Below, piece after piece: positions 1-6,160 of a stretch of DNA of 55,703 nucleotides; the stretch's first letter is position 1; each line of letters starts with the position of its first letter. Source of the DNA: AC-50 sp035640455 (GTDB lineage: Bacteria > Actinomycetota > Thermoleophilia > Gaiellales > Gaiellaceae); assembly GCA_035640455.1 (NCBI GenBank), contig DASQWB010000033.1, positions 1 through 55,703 of the forward strand. Reading direction: 5' to 3'. The notes under the pieces were generated by a model. It made no database searches. It was given only the letters and a program-made list of their open reading frames with translations, and had not been told where the DNA came from. Position numbers and translations under genes: made by a program.

Positions 1-5
1 TCGAC

Positions 6-11
6 CCTCCT
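6..11 (-). promoter_or_regulatory. Shine-Dalgarno of a leftward gene starting beyond the left edge
   Basis: The minus strand reads AAAGGAGGG and then five bases to the window edge, the correct place for a ribosome binding site of a leftward gene whose start codon lies just outside. A TAGTAT hexamer at 70-75 (minus strand) could be its -10 box, but the -35 match is poor. The coding region itself is not visible. Confidence 0.35.
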
Positions 12-174
12 TTCGTCTCGTCTCCCCCGGCCGGCGACCGCCGCCTCCGAGGGGTCGAAGGTACGGCCATACTAGCGCGACCCCCGGAGGCTGGAACGAG
101 GGGCTCACAGCATCTTTACGGCCTCATCGGCGCGCGGCCGACGGCCCTTGAGGATGAGTTGGACGGGTTTCGAT

Positions 175-205
175 TGACCGGTCAGGGGTGCGGACGACGG
201 TCCGC
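175..205. terminator. Inverted repeats downstream of the PRC-barrel gene
   Basis: The 10-bp palindrome TGACCGGTCA (175-184) is followed by the hairpin GCGGAC-gacg-GTCCGC (190-205). Both lie just past the stop codon of the leftward PRC-barrel gene and could end its transcript. There is no U-run, so an intrinsic terminator is not proven. The rest of 1-242 shows no convincing gene. Confidence 0.3.
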
Positions 206-242
206 GACCACCTACGCAACGACGCGAAGGAGTGCTTACCGA

Positions 243-629
243 TTAGTGGCGGGCGAAGCTCATCCGCCCGTCGTCCCCTCTGTGTGCCGAGGGCCGGTTG
301 CGTCTGTAGTAGATCGTGAGCGCTTCTCGATACCGCGGATCATGGTGGCGGGCGAGGTTGAACTCGGGCGCGTTCTTGATCTCGGCCTTGGTGCGCCCGA
401 CGATGACGCGGTTGTTCGCGACGTCGACGCGCTCGACGAGTCCGGCGGGAAGCATCACCTGTCTGCCGAAGATCCACGGGCCGGTGTCTACCACGAGGTA
501 CCGGGCCCCGATCTCCTTGCTAGCTGCGTCGATCTTGCCGATCTCGCCGTCGAGCGCCTCGACCTCGTAGCCGACGAGATCGAGGTCGGCCCAGGCCGGA
601 TCGTCGTAGCGCCAGAGCGTGGTGGTCAT
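243..629 (-). CDS. PRC-barrel domain protein
   Basis: A 128-residue protein. Residues about 10-75 match a PRC-barrel: an opening like DLVGYEVEALDGEIGKID, then a beta-rich stretch with YLVVDTGPW, and VMLPAGLVERVD. PRC-barrel domains occur in RimM and photosynthetic reaction centre H subunits. Stand-alone copies are common in actinobacteria and lack an assigned reaction. The C-terminal part is charged and unstructured in appearance. The start is supported by GGGAGGC about ten bases upstream on the minus strand. The gene is transcribed away from the TetR/Rsb operon and is separated from it by 350 bp. I cannot name a cellular role. Stress-related function is a guess from its neighbours. Confidence 0.8.
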   Translation of the reverse strand: MTTTLWRYDDPAWADLDLVGYEVEALDGEIGKIDAASKEIGARYLVVDTGPWIFGRQVMLPAGLVERVDVANNRVIVGRTKAEIKNAPEFNLARHHDPRYREALTIYYRRNRPSAHRGDDGRMSFARH

Positions 630-961
630 CTCGACTGCCTCCCTTCGTTGGTGTCGCGGCCGGCCGGAGGAGCTGCGGCCACCTCCTCCGACCGACCGCT
701 GCGGGCTCCTCGCCCCAGCCGCGCGCAGGTGCGAAGGCGATCGGAGCGAGGGCCGCTTCAGCCGTGGCTCTGCGTCCCCCCGTCGACGCCACCACGGATC
801 TCACACGGCGTGCGCACGCTCCTACAGCCTCAGCACCGCACGGAAAGCCGCCAGCATCGCCAGCAGCGCACCTGCTAAGCGAAGCTTGCTGCGGTTGTGG
901 TTCTCCATCATCTCCCTTGCCCGGTATCCCTTCCCGGAGTGGACGCGTTCGACTCTATACA
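630..961. other. Gene-free divergent upstream region
   Basis: This stretch separates the leftward PRC-barrel gene from the rightward TetR gene. Reading frames here are shadows with arginine/proline-rich nonsense content. It must hold the promoter of the PRC-barrel gene. The only clear signals are that gene's ribosome binding site at the left end and the TetR-type palindrome just past the right end. I see no RNA gene or repeat in it. Confidence 0.5.
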
Positions 962-975
962 AGACAATAATGTCT
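962..975. promoter_or_regulatory. Palindrome AGACAATAATGTCT, candidate TetR operator
   Basis: Perfect 5-bp arms AGACA and TGTCT flank the 4-bp spacer ATAA, a spacing usual for TetR-family operators. The site ends four bases before the first in-frame ATG (980) of the adjacent TetR-type gene, in an AT-richer patch than its surroundings. Autoregulation by the neighbouring regulator is the simplest reading. It is inference from position and symmetry. Confidence 0.55.
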
Positions 976-979
976 CACA

Positions 980-1621
980 ATGGGAAAGGTTAAACTCATC
1001 GGCCTTCCCATGTCCTCCGCGCCCGAACCGACGCCGCTTCAGCCGCCGAGGCGCAAACAGGCGCTTCAGGAGCGCGTGGCAGCGGCCATCCTGGAGGCGG
1101 CGGCACGCGTGCTGGCAAAGGGCGGCGAGCAGGCGAGCATGAACGACGTCGCGGCGGCGGCCGGCGTCGCGCGTGCGACGCTCTACCGCTACTTCCCGAG
1201 CAGGCAGGCTCTGCTAGACGAGCTCGGGCGTGTCGCGGCCGACGAGGCGGGCACCCGGCTGGCCTCGGCGAGAATCGAGGAGATCGCCGCCAGGGAGGGA
1301 ATCAACCGGGCCGTTCGTGCGCTGATCGAGGTCGGCGACCCGTTCACAGTCGTGGCCCGCGAGCGTGTCCGGCCGGATCCGGAGCAGTTCGAGCAGCTCG
1401 TCTTGGCACCGCTTCGACGGCTGTTCGAGCGCGCGCAGCAGGCCGGGGAGATCCGCGGCGACATTCCGAGCTCCTGGCTCACCGACGCGCTGGTCGGGCT
1501 CGTCGTCAGCGTGCTCTCGTCTCGGCCGGTGCTCGGGCGCGAGGACACGATTGCGGCGTTGGCAGCCCTGTTCCTCGAGGGTGCCCGCTCCCGTCCCACA
1601 CCGGTCTCGGCGGAGGTGTGA
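980..1621 (+). CDS. TetR/AcrR family transcriptional regulator
   Basis: A 213-residue protein. Residues about 28-80 form the N-terminal helix-turn-helix: AILEAAARVLAKGGEQASMNDVAAAAGVARATLYRYF is the typical TetR segment, here cited by its key residues A-x-G-V-A-R-x-T-L-Y-R-Y-F. The rest is a helical ligand-binding and dimerisation domain of unknown ligand. Two starts are possible, ATG 980 (used here; no SD, so possibly leaderless) and ATG 1010. A perfect palindrome lies immediately upstream, which fits autorepression. The stressosome genes follow 46 bp downstream on the same strand, so the regulator probably controls that operon as well. Confidence 0.88.
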   Translation: MGKVKLIGLPMSSAPEPTPLQPPRRKQALQERVAAAILEAAARVLAKGGEQASMNDVAAAAGVARATLYRYFPSRQALLDELGRVAADEAGTRLASARIEEIAAREGINRAVRALIEVGDPFTVVARERVRPDPEQFEQLVLAPLRRLFERAQQAGEIRGDIPSSWLTDALVGLVVSVLSSRPVLGREDTIAALAALFLEGARSRPTPVSAEV

Positions 1622-1667
1622 CAGCGCGCGTCGTTTGAGGACGGCCGAGACCGTCGAAGGAGGAGCT

Positions 1668-2567
1668 ATGGAACAGAACAATCCGGTTGCAACCCAGGCG
1701 CCGACGAAGCACGGCGAAGGCTCGCTTCTGCCGGAGGTCGTCTCGTATCTCCGCCAGAGCCGCGAGCAGCTCCGGGAGGAGTGGGTTCGGCGCATCACGG
1801 ACGCGCAGCTCCTCGGTGCGATGTCGGCGGAGGAGATCTTCACCGAGGTAACCGCCGTCTACGACAACTACGTCGACGTGCTCGAGACCGGCAGCGTCGA
1901 GAGGTTGCAGGAGTACGCCCGCGACCTCTCCGAGCGAATCATTCCCCGGGGCGTCGAGACGGACGAGGTCCTCGGAATCGTGCTCCTGCTGCGCGACGTC
2001 CTCGCTCGCGCGCTCTTCGTCAAGTACCAGGAGGACGCGGATCTGATGAACCGAATCCTCGACGCCTACGAGCCGGCAGCGAACCGGATCGCCGTCACTG
2101 TCGGCGTCAGCTTCGTCCAAGAGCGCGAGCGGGTGATCCGGGAACAACAGGAGGCGATCCGTGAGCTGTCGACGCCGGTCCTCCAGGTTCGGGAGCGTCT
2201 CCTCATCCTCCCGATCATCGGCGTCCTCGACTCCGCGCGGGCGCGCCAGCTCACGGAGCAGCTGCTCGGCGCGATCCAGTCCAACCGCGCGCGCGTCGTC
2301 GTCATCGACATCACGGGCGTCGCCACGATCGACCTGACGGTCGCGAACCACCTCGTCCAGACAGTCGAGGCGGCACGACTGATGGGCGCGAGCGCGATCA
2401 TCACAGGTCTCTCGTCGAAGATCGCGCAGACGCTCGTCGATCTCGGCGTCGATTTGAGCATGATGAACACCGTCGGCGACCTCCAGGGCGGCCTCGAGGA
2501 AGCAGATCGCATGATCGGATACCGCGCGAGCGAGCCGCGCGGGACGTCGAACGAGGCGGAAGCCTGA
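1668..2567 (+). CDS. rsbR: RsbR-type stressosome protein (STAS domain)
   Basis: A 299-residue protein with the RsbR layout: a helical N-terminal sensory region (about 1-175), a linker helix ending near QERERVIREQQEAIRELSTP, and a C-terminal STAS domain (about 180-285). Known RsbR proteins form the stressosome core with RsbS and hold RsbT until stress. The start is fixed by a strong GAAGGAGG seven bases before ATG 1668. In the STAS domain the threonine in IAQTLVDLGV aligns with one RsbT phosphosite of Bacillus RsbRA. The other site (VVDTMVA in Bacillus) reads TIDLTVA here, so the threonine is displaced by one residue. First gene of the rsbR-S-T block; rsbS overlaps its stop codon. Confidence 0.88.
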   Translation: MEQNNPVATQAPTKHGEGSLLPEVVSYLRQSREQLREEWVRRITDAQLLGAMSAEEIFTEVTAVYDNYVDVLETGSVERLQEYARDLSERIIPRGVETDEVLGIVLLLRDVLARALFVKYQEDADLMNRILDAYEPAANRIAVTVGVSFVQERERVIREQQEAIRELSTPVLQVRERLLILPIIGVLDSARARQLTEQLLGAIQSNRARVVVIDITGVATIDLTVANHLVQTVEAARLMGASAIITGLSSKIAQTLVDLGVDLSMMNTVGDLQGGLEEADRMIGYRASEPRGTSNEAEA

Positions 2568-2950
2568 GCGCAGAAGCGCCGGTCGCGATCCTTCGCCAGG
2601 GCGAGCATCTGATCGCCTCGATCCAGTCCGACCTCAGCGACAGCCAGGTCCTCGCTCTGCGCGACGACCTCGCCGACCGCATCGGCCGGCAACGCGCACG
2701 TGGGCTGATCCTCGACGTCGGCGCACTGGACGTGATCGATTCGTTCGTCGCACGGGCGCTGCGCTCGATCGCGATCACGGCTCGGCTTCGGGGAGCGGAG
2801 ACCGTCGTCGTCGGGATCCAGCCCGACGTGGCCATCGCGATGGTGCAGTTCGACCTGAACCTCGAGCCGCTCCACACGGCCCTCGATCTCGACGAGGCGC
2901 TCACGATGCTCGGCGGTCGGACGCGGGGGGACGCCGAGGATGGACGATGA
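2564..2950 (+). CDS. rsbS: RsbS stressosome scaffold (STAS domain), probable CTG start
   Basis: A single STAS domain of about 128 residues. It aligns closely with Bacillus RsbS from its first residues (ILRQGEHLIASIQSDLSD) through DVIDSFVAR, GIQPDVAIAMV and TALDLDEAL. The serine of DVIDSF is the conserved site phosphorylated by RsbT. The frame has no ATG before 2732, which would remove half the domain. The only start that gives a full domain is CTG 2564, overlapping the rsbR stop as CTGA, with GAGGCGGA just upstream. Translational coupling to rsbR is therefore likely. rsbT starts inside its 3' end (ATG 2940). Confidence 0.85.
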   Translation: MSAEAPVAILRQGEHLIASIQSDLSDSQVLALRDDLADRIGRQRARGLILDVGALDVIDSFVARALRSIAITARLRGAETVVVGIQPDVAIAMVQFDLNLEPLHTALDLDEALTMLGGRTRGDAEDGR

Positions 2951-3377
2951 GGTCCGGATTCTCATCGCCTCGGATTCGGACATGGTTCCGGCGCGAGCCC
3001 AGGGTCGTGCGCTTGCGACGAAGCTCGGCTTCTCGCGAACGGACGCGACCCTCATCGCGACCGCGATCTCCGAGATCGCGCGCAACATCGTCGTCCACGT
3101 CGGACGCGGTGAGATCGTGCTGCAGCCGTTGTATGAAGACGATCGCTACGGGCTCGTCGTCGTCGCGCAGGACGAGGGTCCGGGCATCGGAGACGTCGAC
3201 TCTGCGCTCGAGCACGGGTTCGCGTCGGGCAGGGGACTCGGCCTCGGCCTCCCGGGCGCACGTCGTCTGATGGACGAGTTCGAGATCGCCTCCGATCCGG
3301 GCAAAGGCACCGTCGTGACGATGAAGAAGTGGCGGGTACGCAACGAGCTGGAGCGCCTTCGGGAACGGCGCGGATGA
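2940..3377 (+). CDS. rsbT: RsbT serine/threonine kinase (switch protein)
   Basis: A 145-residue GHKL-type kinase of the RsbT family. It shows the N box (AISEIARNIVVHVG), the G1 box (DEGPGI) and the glycine-rich lid (GRGLGLGLPGARRLMDEF). In known systems RsbT is bound by the RsbR/RsbS complex, phosphorylates both on stress, is released, and then binds and activates the RsbU phosphatase. It overlaps rsbS by 11 bp and the next gene by ATGA, so the block is tightly coupled. No sigma factor or RsbV/RsbW pair is present in the window, so the downstream output must be encoded elsewhere. Confidence 0.9.
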   Translation: MDDEVRILIASDSDMVPARAQGRALATKLGFSRTDATLIATAISEIARNIVVHVGRGEIVLQPLYEDDRYGLVVVAQDEGPGIGDVDSALEHGFASGRGLGLGLPGARRLMDEFEIASDPGKGTVVTMKKWRVRNELERLRERRG

Positions 3378-4198
3378 CGGCCACTGCACACGACGCGCTC
3401 CGGCGGTCGTACCCGTCCGCACTTCACGCCTATCTCAGTGAGCCGAACGAGCGCACGCTTCACGCCGCGTACGAGCTCGGGCGCGAGGCGGTGACCCGCG
3501 AGCTCGGGGTGCTCGACCTCGTCCTCGTGCACCACGAGGCACTCGCCGCGGCACTGCGGACGGTCGACCCGGAGAACGTCGACCGGCTCGTCCGTTCGGC
3601 GGCCGACTTCCTGCTCGACAGCCTCTCCGCGTTCGAGATGATCCGGCGGGCCTACGCAGAGGCGCGTGACGCGGCTGCGCTCGAGCGGCGACAGGCGAAG
3701 ATGCTCAGGCAGCTCTCGAGTCTGCTCGCGGACGCCTCGCTGGCGCTCGACACGTCCGGATCGCTCGAGGAGATGCTCCGGCTCGTCGCAGAGCAGGCCC
3801 TCGAGCTCACGCAGGCAGGCTGCTGCATCGCGGCAGTGATGGGGACGAGTGACAGCCCGGAGGTCGAGGCGGCTGCCTACGACTCGGCCGACGAGCAGGT
3901 GGCTGCGTTCGCTCGCTCAGCGGACCTCCCCGCGCTCGCGCGCCTCGTCCGCTCTCCTGATCGGGCGCTGCGGATGAGCCGAGAGGAGCTCGCTGCGCAT
4001 CCGGCGTCTCGCAACGCGCACCCCCCGGGGGGCTGGCTCGCAGCGGCGCTGACGACGCTCGATGGCCGTCAGATCGGCTGGATCCAGCTCCTCGCGCACG
4101 GTGACGGCGACTTCACCGAGGTCGACGAGGCCGTGCTTGCGCACCTCGCGCAGATGACGTCTGCCACGTTAGAGCGCCTCCGGCTCTACAGCCGTTAG
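3374..4198 (+). CDS. RsbU N-terminal (RsbT-docking) domain with GAF domain, no phosphatase
   Basis: A 274-residue protein starting at ATG 3374, which overlaps the rsbT stop codon (ATGA). Residues about 10-85 match the RsbU N-terminal domain that binds RsbT (HAAYELGREAVTRELGVLDL, then VHHEAL). Residues about 115-270 look like a GAF domain (LRLVAEQALELTQAGCC..., GWLAAALTTLDGRQIGWIQL). RsbU normally ends in a PP2C-type SpoIIE phosphatase domain, which is absent here: the frame stops cleanly after the GAF helix LERLRLYSR. It may be an adaptor or signal receiver for RsbT rather than a phosphatase. An upstream ATG at 3329 is possible but would overlap rsbT deeply. Confidence 0.75.
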   Translation: MTATAHDALRRSYPSALHAYLSEPNERTLHAAYELGREAVTRELGVLDLVLVHHEALAAALRTVDPENVDRLVRSAADFLLDSLSAFEMIRRAYAEARDAAALERRQAKMLRQLSSLLADASLALDTSGSLEEMLRLVAEQALELTQAGCCIAAVMGTSDSPEVEAAAYDSADEQVAAFARSADLPALARLVRSPDRALRMSREELAAHPASRNAHPPGGWLAAALTTLDGRQIGWIQLLAHGDGDFTEVDEAVLAHLAQMTSATLERLRLYSR

Positions 4199-4244
4199 GC
4201 GCCCGCCCAGCAACCGTGAGCAGCGACCTCGCGGCCCGTTCGGA

Positions 4245-4256
4245 ACGGACGTCCGT
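4245..4256. terminator. Palindrome between convergent genes
   Basis: ACGGACGTCCGT is a perfect 12-bp palindrome inside a larger imperfect repeat (CGGAACGGACGTCCGTCCG). It lies in the 75-bp gap between the rightward Rsb operon and a leftward gene cluster, a natural place for a bidirectional terminator. There is no U-run. Confidence 0.35.
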
Positions 4257-4273
4257 CCGCTCGGCCCGTCTGT

Positions 4274-4483
4274 CTAGCTGTTGGGAATCCGGCCGGACAC
4301 CTTCTTGCCGACGGCGATCTCTTCGTAGCGACCACCGGCTTCGAGTCGCGCCGGAAGGCCGCTGCGGGTCTCCTCTCGGTCGAGCACGACGGCTTCGCCT
4401 TCGGTAGCGGCGTCCGGGGGGTCGTGAGCCCTTAGCCGGCGCGCGCGAAGGCTCGTGCCGATCTCGAAGTCGGGTGTGCTCAT
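4274..4483 (-). CDS. Small hypothetical protein
   Basis: A 69-residue charged protein that I do not recognise. It has no signal peptide, membrane segment or cysteine. The start ATG overlaps the stop codon of the upstream 341-residue gene (TGATG on the minus strand), which argues for coupled translation and supports it as a real gene. The sequence runs from an acidic start (STPDFEIG) through an arginine-rich stretch to VGKKVSGRIPNS. It probably works with the upstream repeat protein, but nothing in it points to a reaction. Confidence 0.6.
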   Translation of the reverse strand: MSTPDFEIGTSLRARRLRAHDPPDAATEGEAVVLDREETRSGLPARLEAGGRYEEIAVGKKVSGRIPNS

Positions 4484-5508
4484 CAGCGCTTCTTCTGCGA
4501 CCGGCTGCGCGACGTACTCGAGGACGAGGAGCGCTTGCTCGTGCTGTTCGACGTCGAACGCTTACGTGTGGCGCTCGACTTCGCACCCTTCGAGCGCGTC
4601 GAGCCGCGCTTGGTGCCGCGCTTCGTCTGACGTGTGCTGCGCGAGCCGCCGCTCCCTGAGCCGCCGCTTCCCGAGCCGCCCTCTTCCTGCTGCGCCGCTT
4701 CGCCAGCCTGCTGGCCGACCTGCCCCGCCGCCTCGCCCGTGGCCTGGCCGAGCTGGTCGACCGCGCCGCCGGCCGCCTGCCCGACTCCCCCGCCGACCTG
4801 GCCCGCCGTCTGCCCGAGGCCTTGACCGAGGCCGCCCAGCCCCTGTCCGAGGCCGCCGAGCGCCTGTCCGGCGCTGCCGGCAACCTGGCCGACTGCGCCG
4901 CCCGGTCCGAGCGCCTGTCCGGCCGCGTCCGTCAGGCCGCCGAGCGCCTGGCTCGCGGCCCCCCCGGGGCCGACGGCTTGCTTGGCCGCGTCGCCGACGT
5001 CGCCGAGGGTCTGCGAGACGGCGCCGCCGGGCCCGAGCGCCTTCTGGCCCAGCTGGCCGATGTCTCCGACCGCGTCGTCGACGGTATGGACGAGGCTCTC
5101 GAGGATCTCCGGGTTCCGGTCGAGCGTCGTCAGCGCCCGGTCGAGGATGTCGTACAGGTTCTCCAGCCGCACCTTGAGCTGCGCCTGCGCCTCGACGCCC
5201 TTGATGTCGACTTCGACCTTCCCGAGATGGACATGAACACCGGCAACCACCTGCAAGAGGTTCGCCAGCTTCGCCCGCAGCGCCAGATGCGCCTCCAGCT
5301 GCTCGACGTCCACGTAGATCTCGTCGACCTTCACCTTCGCAATGTCGACGTAGACGTCCGGGTCGTGGCTTGGCTCCCGCCCCTCGAGGTGTGCGGTATC
5401 CAGCTGGCTCGCGCCGCGAGCGCGCGCCGCCGACGCCTTGCCCTTGCTTCCGTTCCGGCGGCTGTTGCTCGTCGAACCCCGGCTTCGTGTTGAGCGTTGC
5501 GCTGCCAT
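4483..5508 (-). CDS. Repeat-rich protein with conserved N-terminal domain and basic C-terminal tail
   Basis: A 341-residue protein in four parts. Residues 1-40 are basic (RSRGSTSNSRRNGSKGK). Residues about 48-140 are a conserved-looking region with alternating beta-type pattern (DPDVYVDIAKVKVDEIYVDV, HLGKVEVDIKGVEAQ) and end in DRALTTLDRNPEIL. Residues about 145-270 are Gly/Ala/Gln-rich imperfect repeats built on LGPGGAVSQALGGLGDAAGQ-like units. The last 70 residues are Ser/Lys/Arg/Thr-rich (TKRGTKRGSTRSKGAKSS), like histone H1 or AlgP tails. The basic tail suggests binding to nucleic acid or an acidic polymer (inference). The repeat section may form long amphipathic helices. It overlaps the next small gene by one base. 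I cannot assign a reaction. Confidence 0.75.
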   Translation of the reverse strand: MAAQRSTRSRGSTSNSRRNGSKGKASAARARGASQLDTAHLEGREPSHDPDVYVDIAKVKVDEIYVDVEQLEAHLALRAKLANLLQVVAGVHVHLGKVEVDIKGVEAQAQLKVRLENLYDILDRALTTLDRNPEILESLVHTVDDAVGDIGQLGQKALGPGGAVSQTLGDVGDAAKQAVGPGGAASQALGGLTDAAGQALGPGGAVGQVAGSAGQALGGLGQGLGGLGQGLGQTAGQVGGGVGQAAGGAVDQLGQATGEAAGQVGQQAGEAAQQEEGGSGSGGSGSGGSRSTRQTKRGTKRGSTRSKGAKSSATRKRSTSNSTSKRSSSSSTSRSRSQKKR

Positions 5509-5584
5509 CTCGCCCCTTTCTCCTTGGTTTGGCGTCGGCTATTCCCGGCCCGCCCGTCGTTAACCGGAGGCGCGTAGCCCAGCT

Positions 5585-5983
5585 CTAGGCGGTGAGGAGC
5601 CGTTCGAAGAACGACCGGTAGCGGGTCAGCGCGACGCGAAGCTCCTCGGTGGAGACGTCGTCGCCGCGGTCCCACTGCCCCTCGAGACGGCTGCGCTCGT
5701 CGCCGAACTGCGCCGTGAGGCGCTGCAACAGGTCCGCGACCAGCCGGTCCGCCTGCTCGACCGACTCCCGAGGGCGGTCGACGAAGCTCGTCTGGATGTC
5801 GGTCCAGCGGCTGCGGAAACGCTCGCCCTCCTCCGTCGGGAAGAGCGGGACCTCCGGCGCGGCATCCGTGTCGGAGCCGGCGTCCTCTTCCCGATACGTC
5901 TGCCGCTCATCGGCCTCACGTGTGAGGCCGGGATCGTCTGTGGCACCTGCCACGCCGGTGCGCGCCGTGTCTTTCTCCTTCAT
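5585..5983 (-). CDS. Conserved hypothetical protein
   Basis: A 132-residue soluble protein. The first 45 residues are polar and acidic, probably disordered. Residues about 46-132 form a helical domain with FRSRWTDIQTSFVDRPRESV, then ADRLVADLLQRLTAQF, then LRVALTRYRSFFERLL. I recognise this pattern from uncharacterised actinobacterial proteins but know of no assigned function. It is predicted to be mainly alpha-helical. The gene lies in the same leftward cluster as the 22-residue membrane peptide upstream and the repeat protein downstream. Confidence 0.75.
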   Translation of the reverse strand: MKEKDTARTGVAGATDDPGLTREADERQTYREEDAGSDTDAAPEVPLFPTEEGERFRSRWTDIQTSFVDRPRESVEQADRLVADLLQRLTAQFGDERSRLEGQWDRGDDVSTEELRVALTRYRSFFERLLTA

Positions 5984-6006
5984 CGCCTTGTCCTCTCGCG
6001 AACCGC

Positions 6007-6075
6007 TACAGGAGGTAGATCAGCAGCAGGATCACCAGAATCACCAGGGCCAAGCCCCCGATTCCGAAGTACATA
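6007..6075 (-). CDS. 22-residue hydrophobic membrane peptide
   Basis: A short frame encoding MYFGIGGLALVILVILLLIY plus two leucines, a single hydrophobic helix long enough to span the membrane. ATG 6075 is preceded on the minus strand by GAGGGGGGACC, a good ribosome binding site. It lies 23 bp before the next leftward gene. Similar tiny hydrophobic proteins are common in actinobacterial genomes. Function unknown. Confidence 0.55.
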
Positions 6076-6160
6076 GGTCCCCCCTCTCGTTTGTACGTGA
6101 ACGCGAGCACGGGCCGTTTGGTTACGCGGCAACCGCGGACGTCTTCTCGTTAGGAGGGGA

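Noticed and set aside
4690..5040. Periodic sequence that could be mistaken for a CRISPR or tandem DNA repeat
   Set aside because: The period follows degenerate Gly/Ala codon repeats inside a protein gene; there are no spacers.
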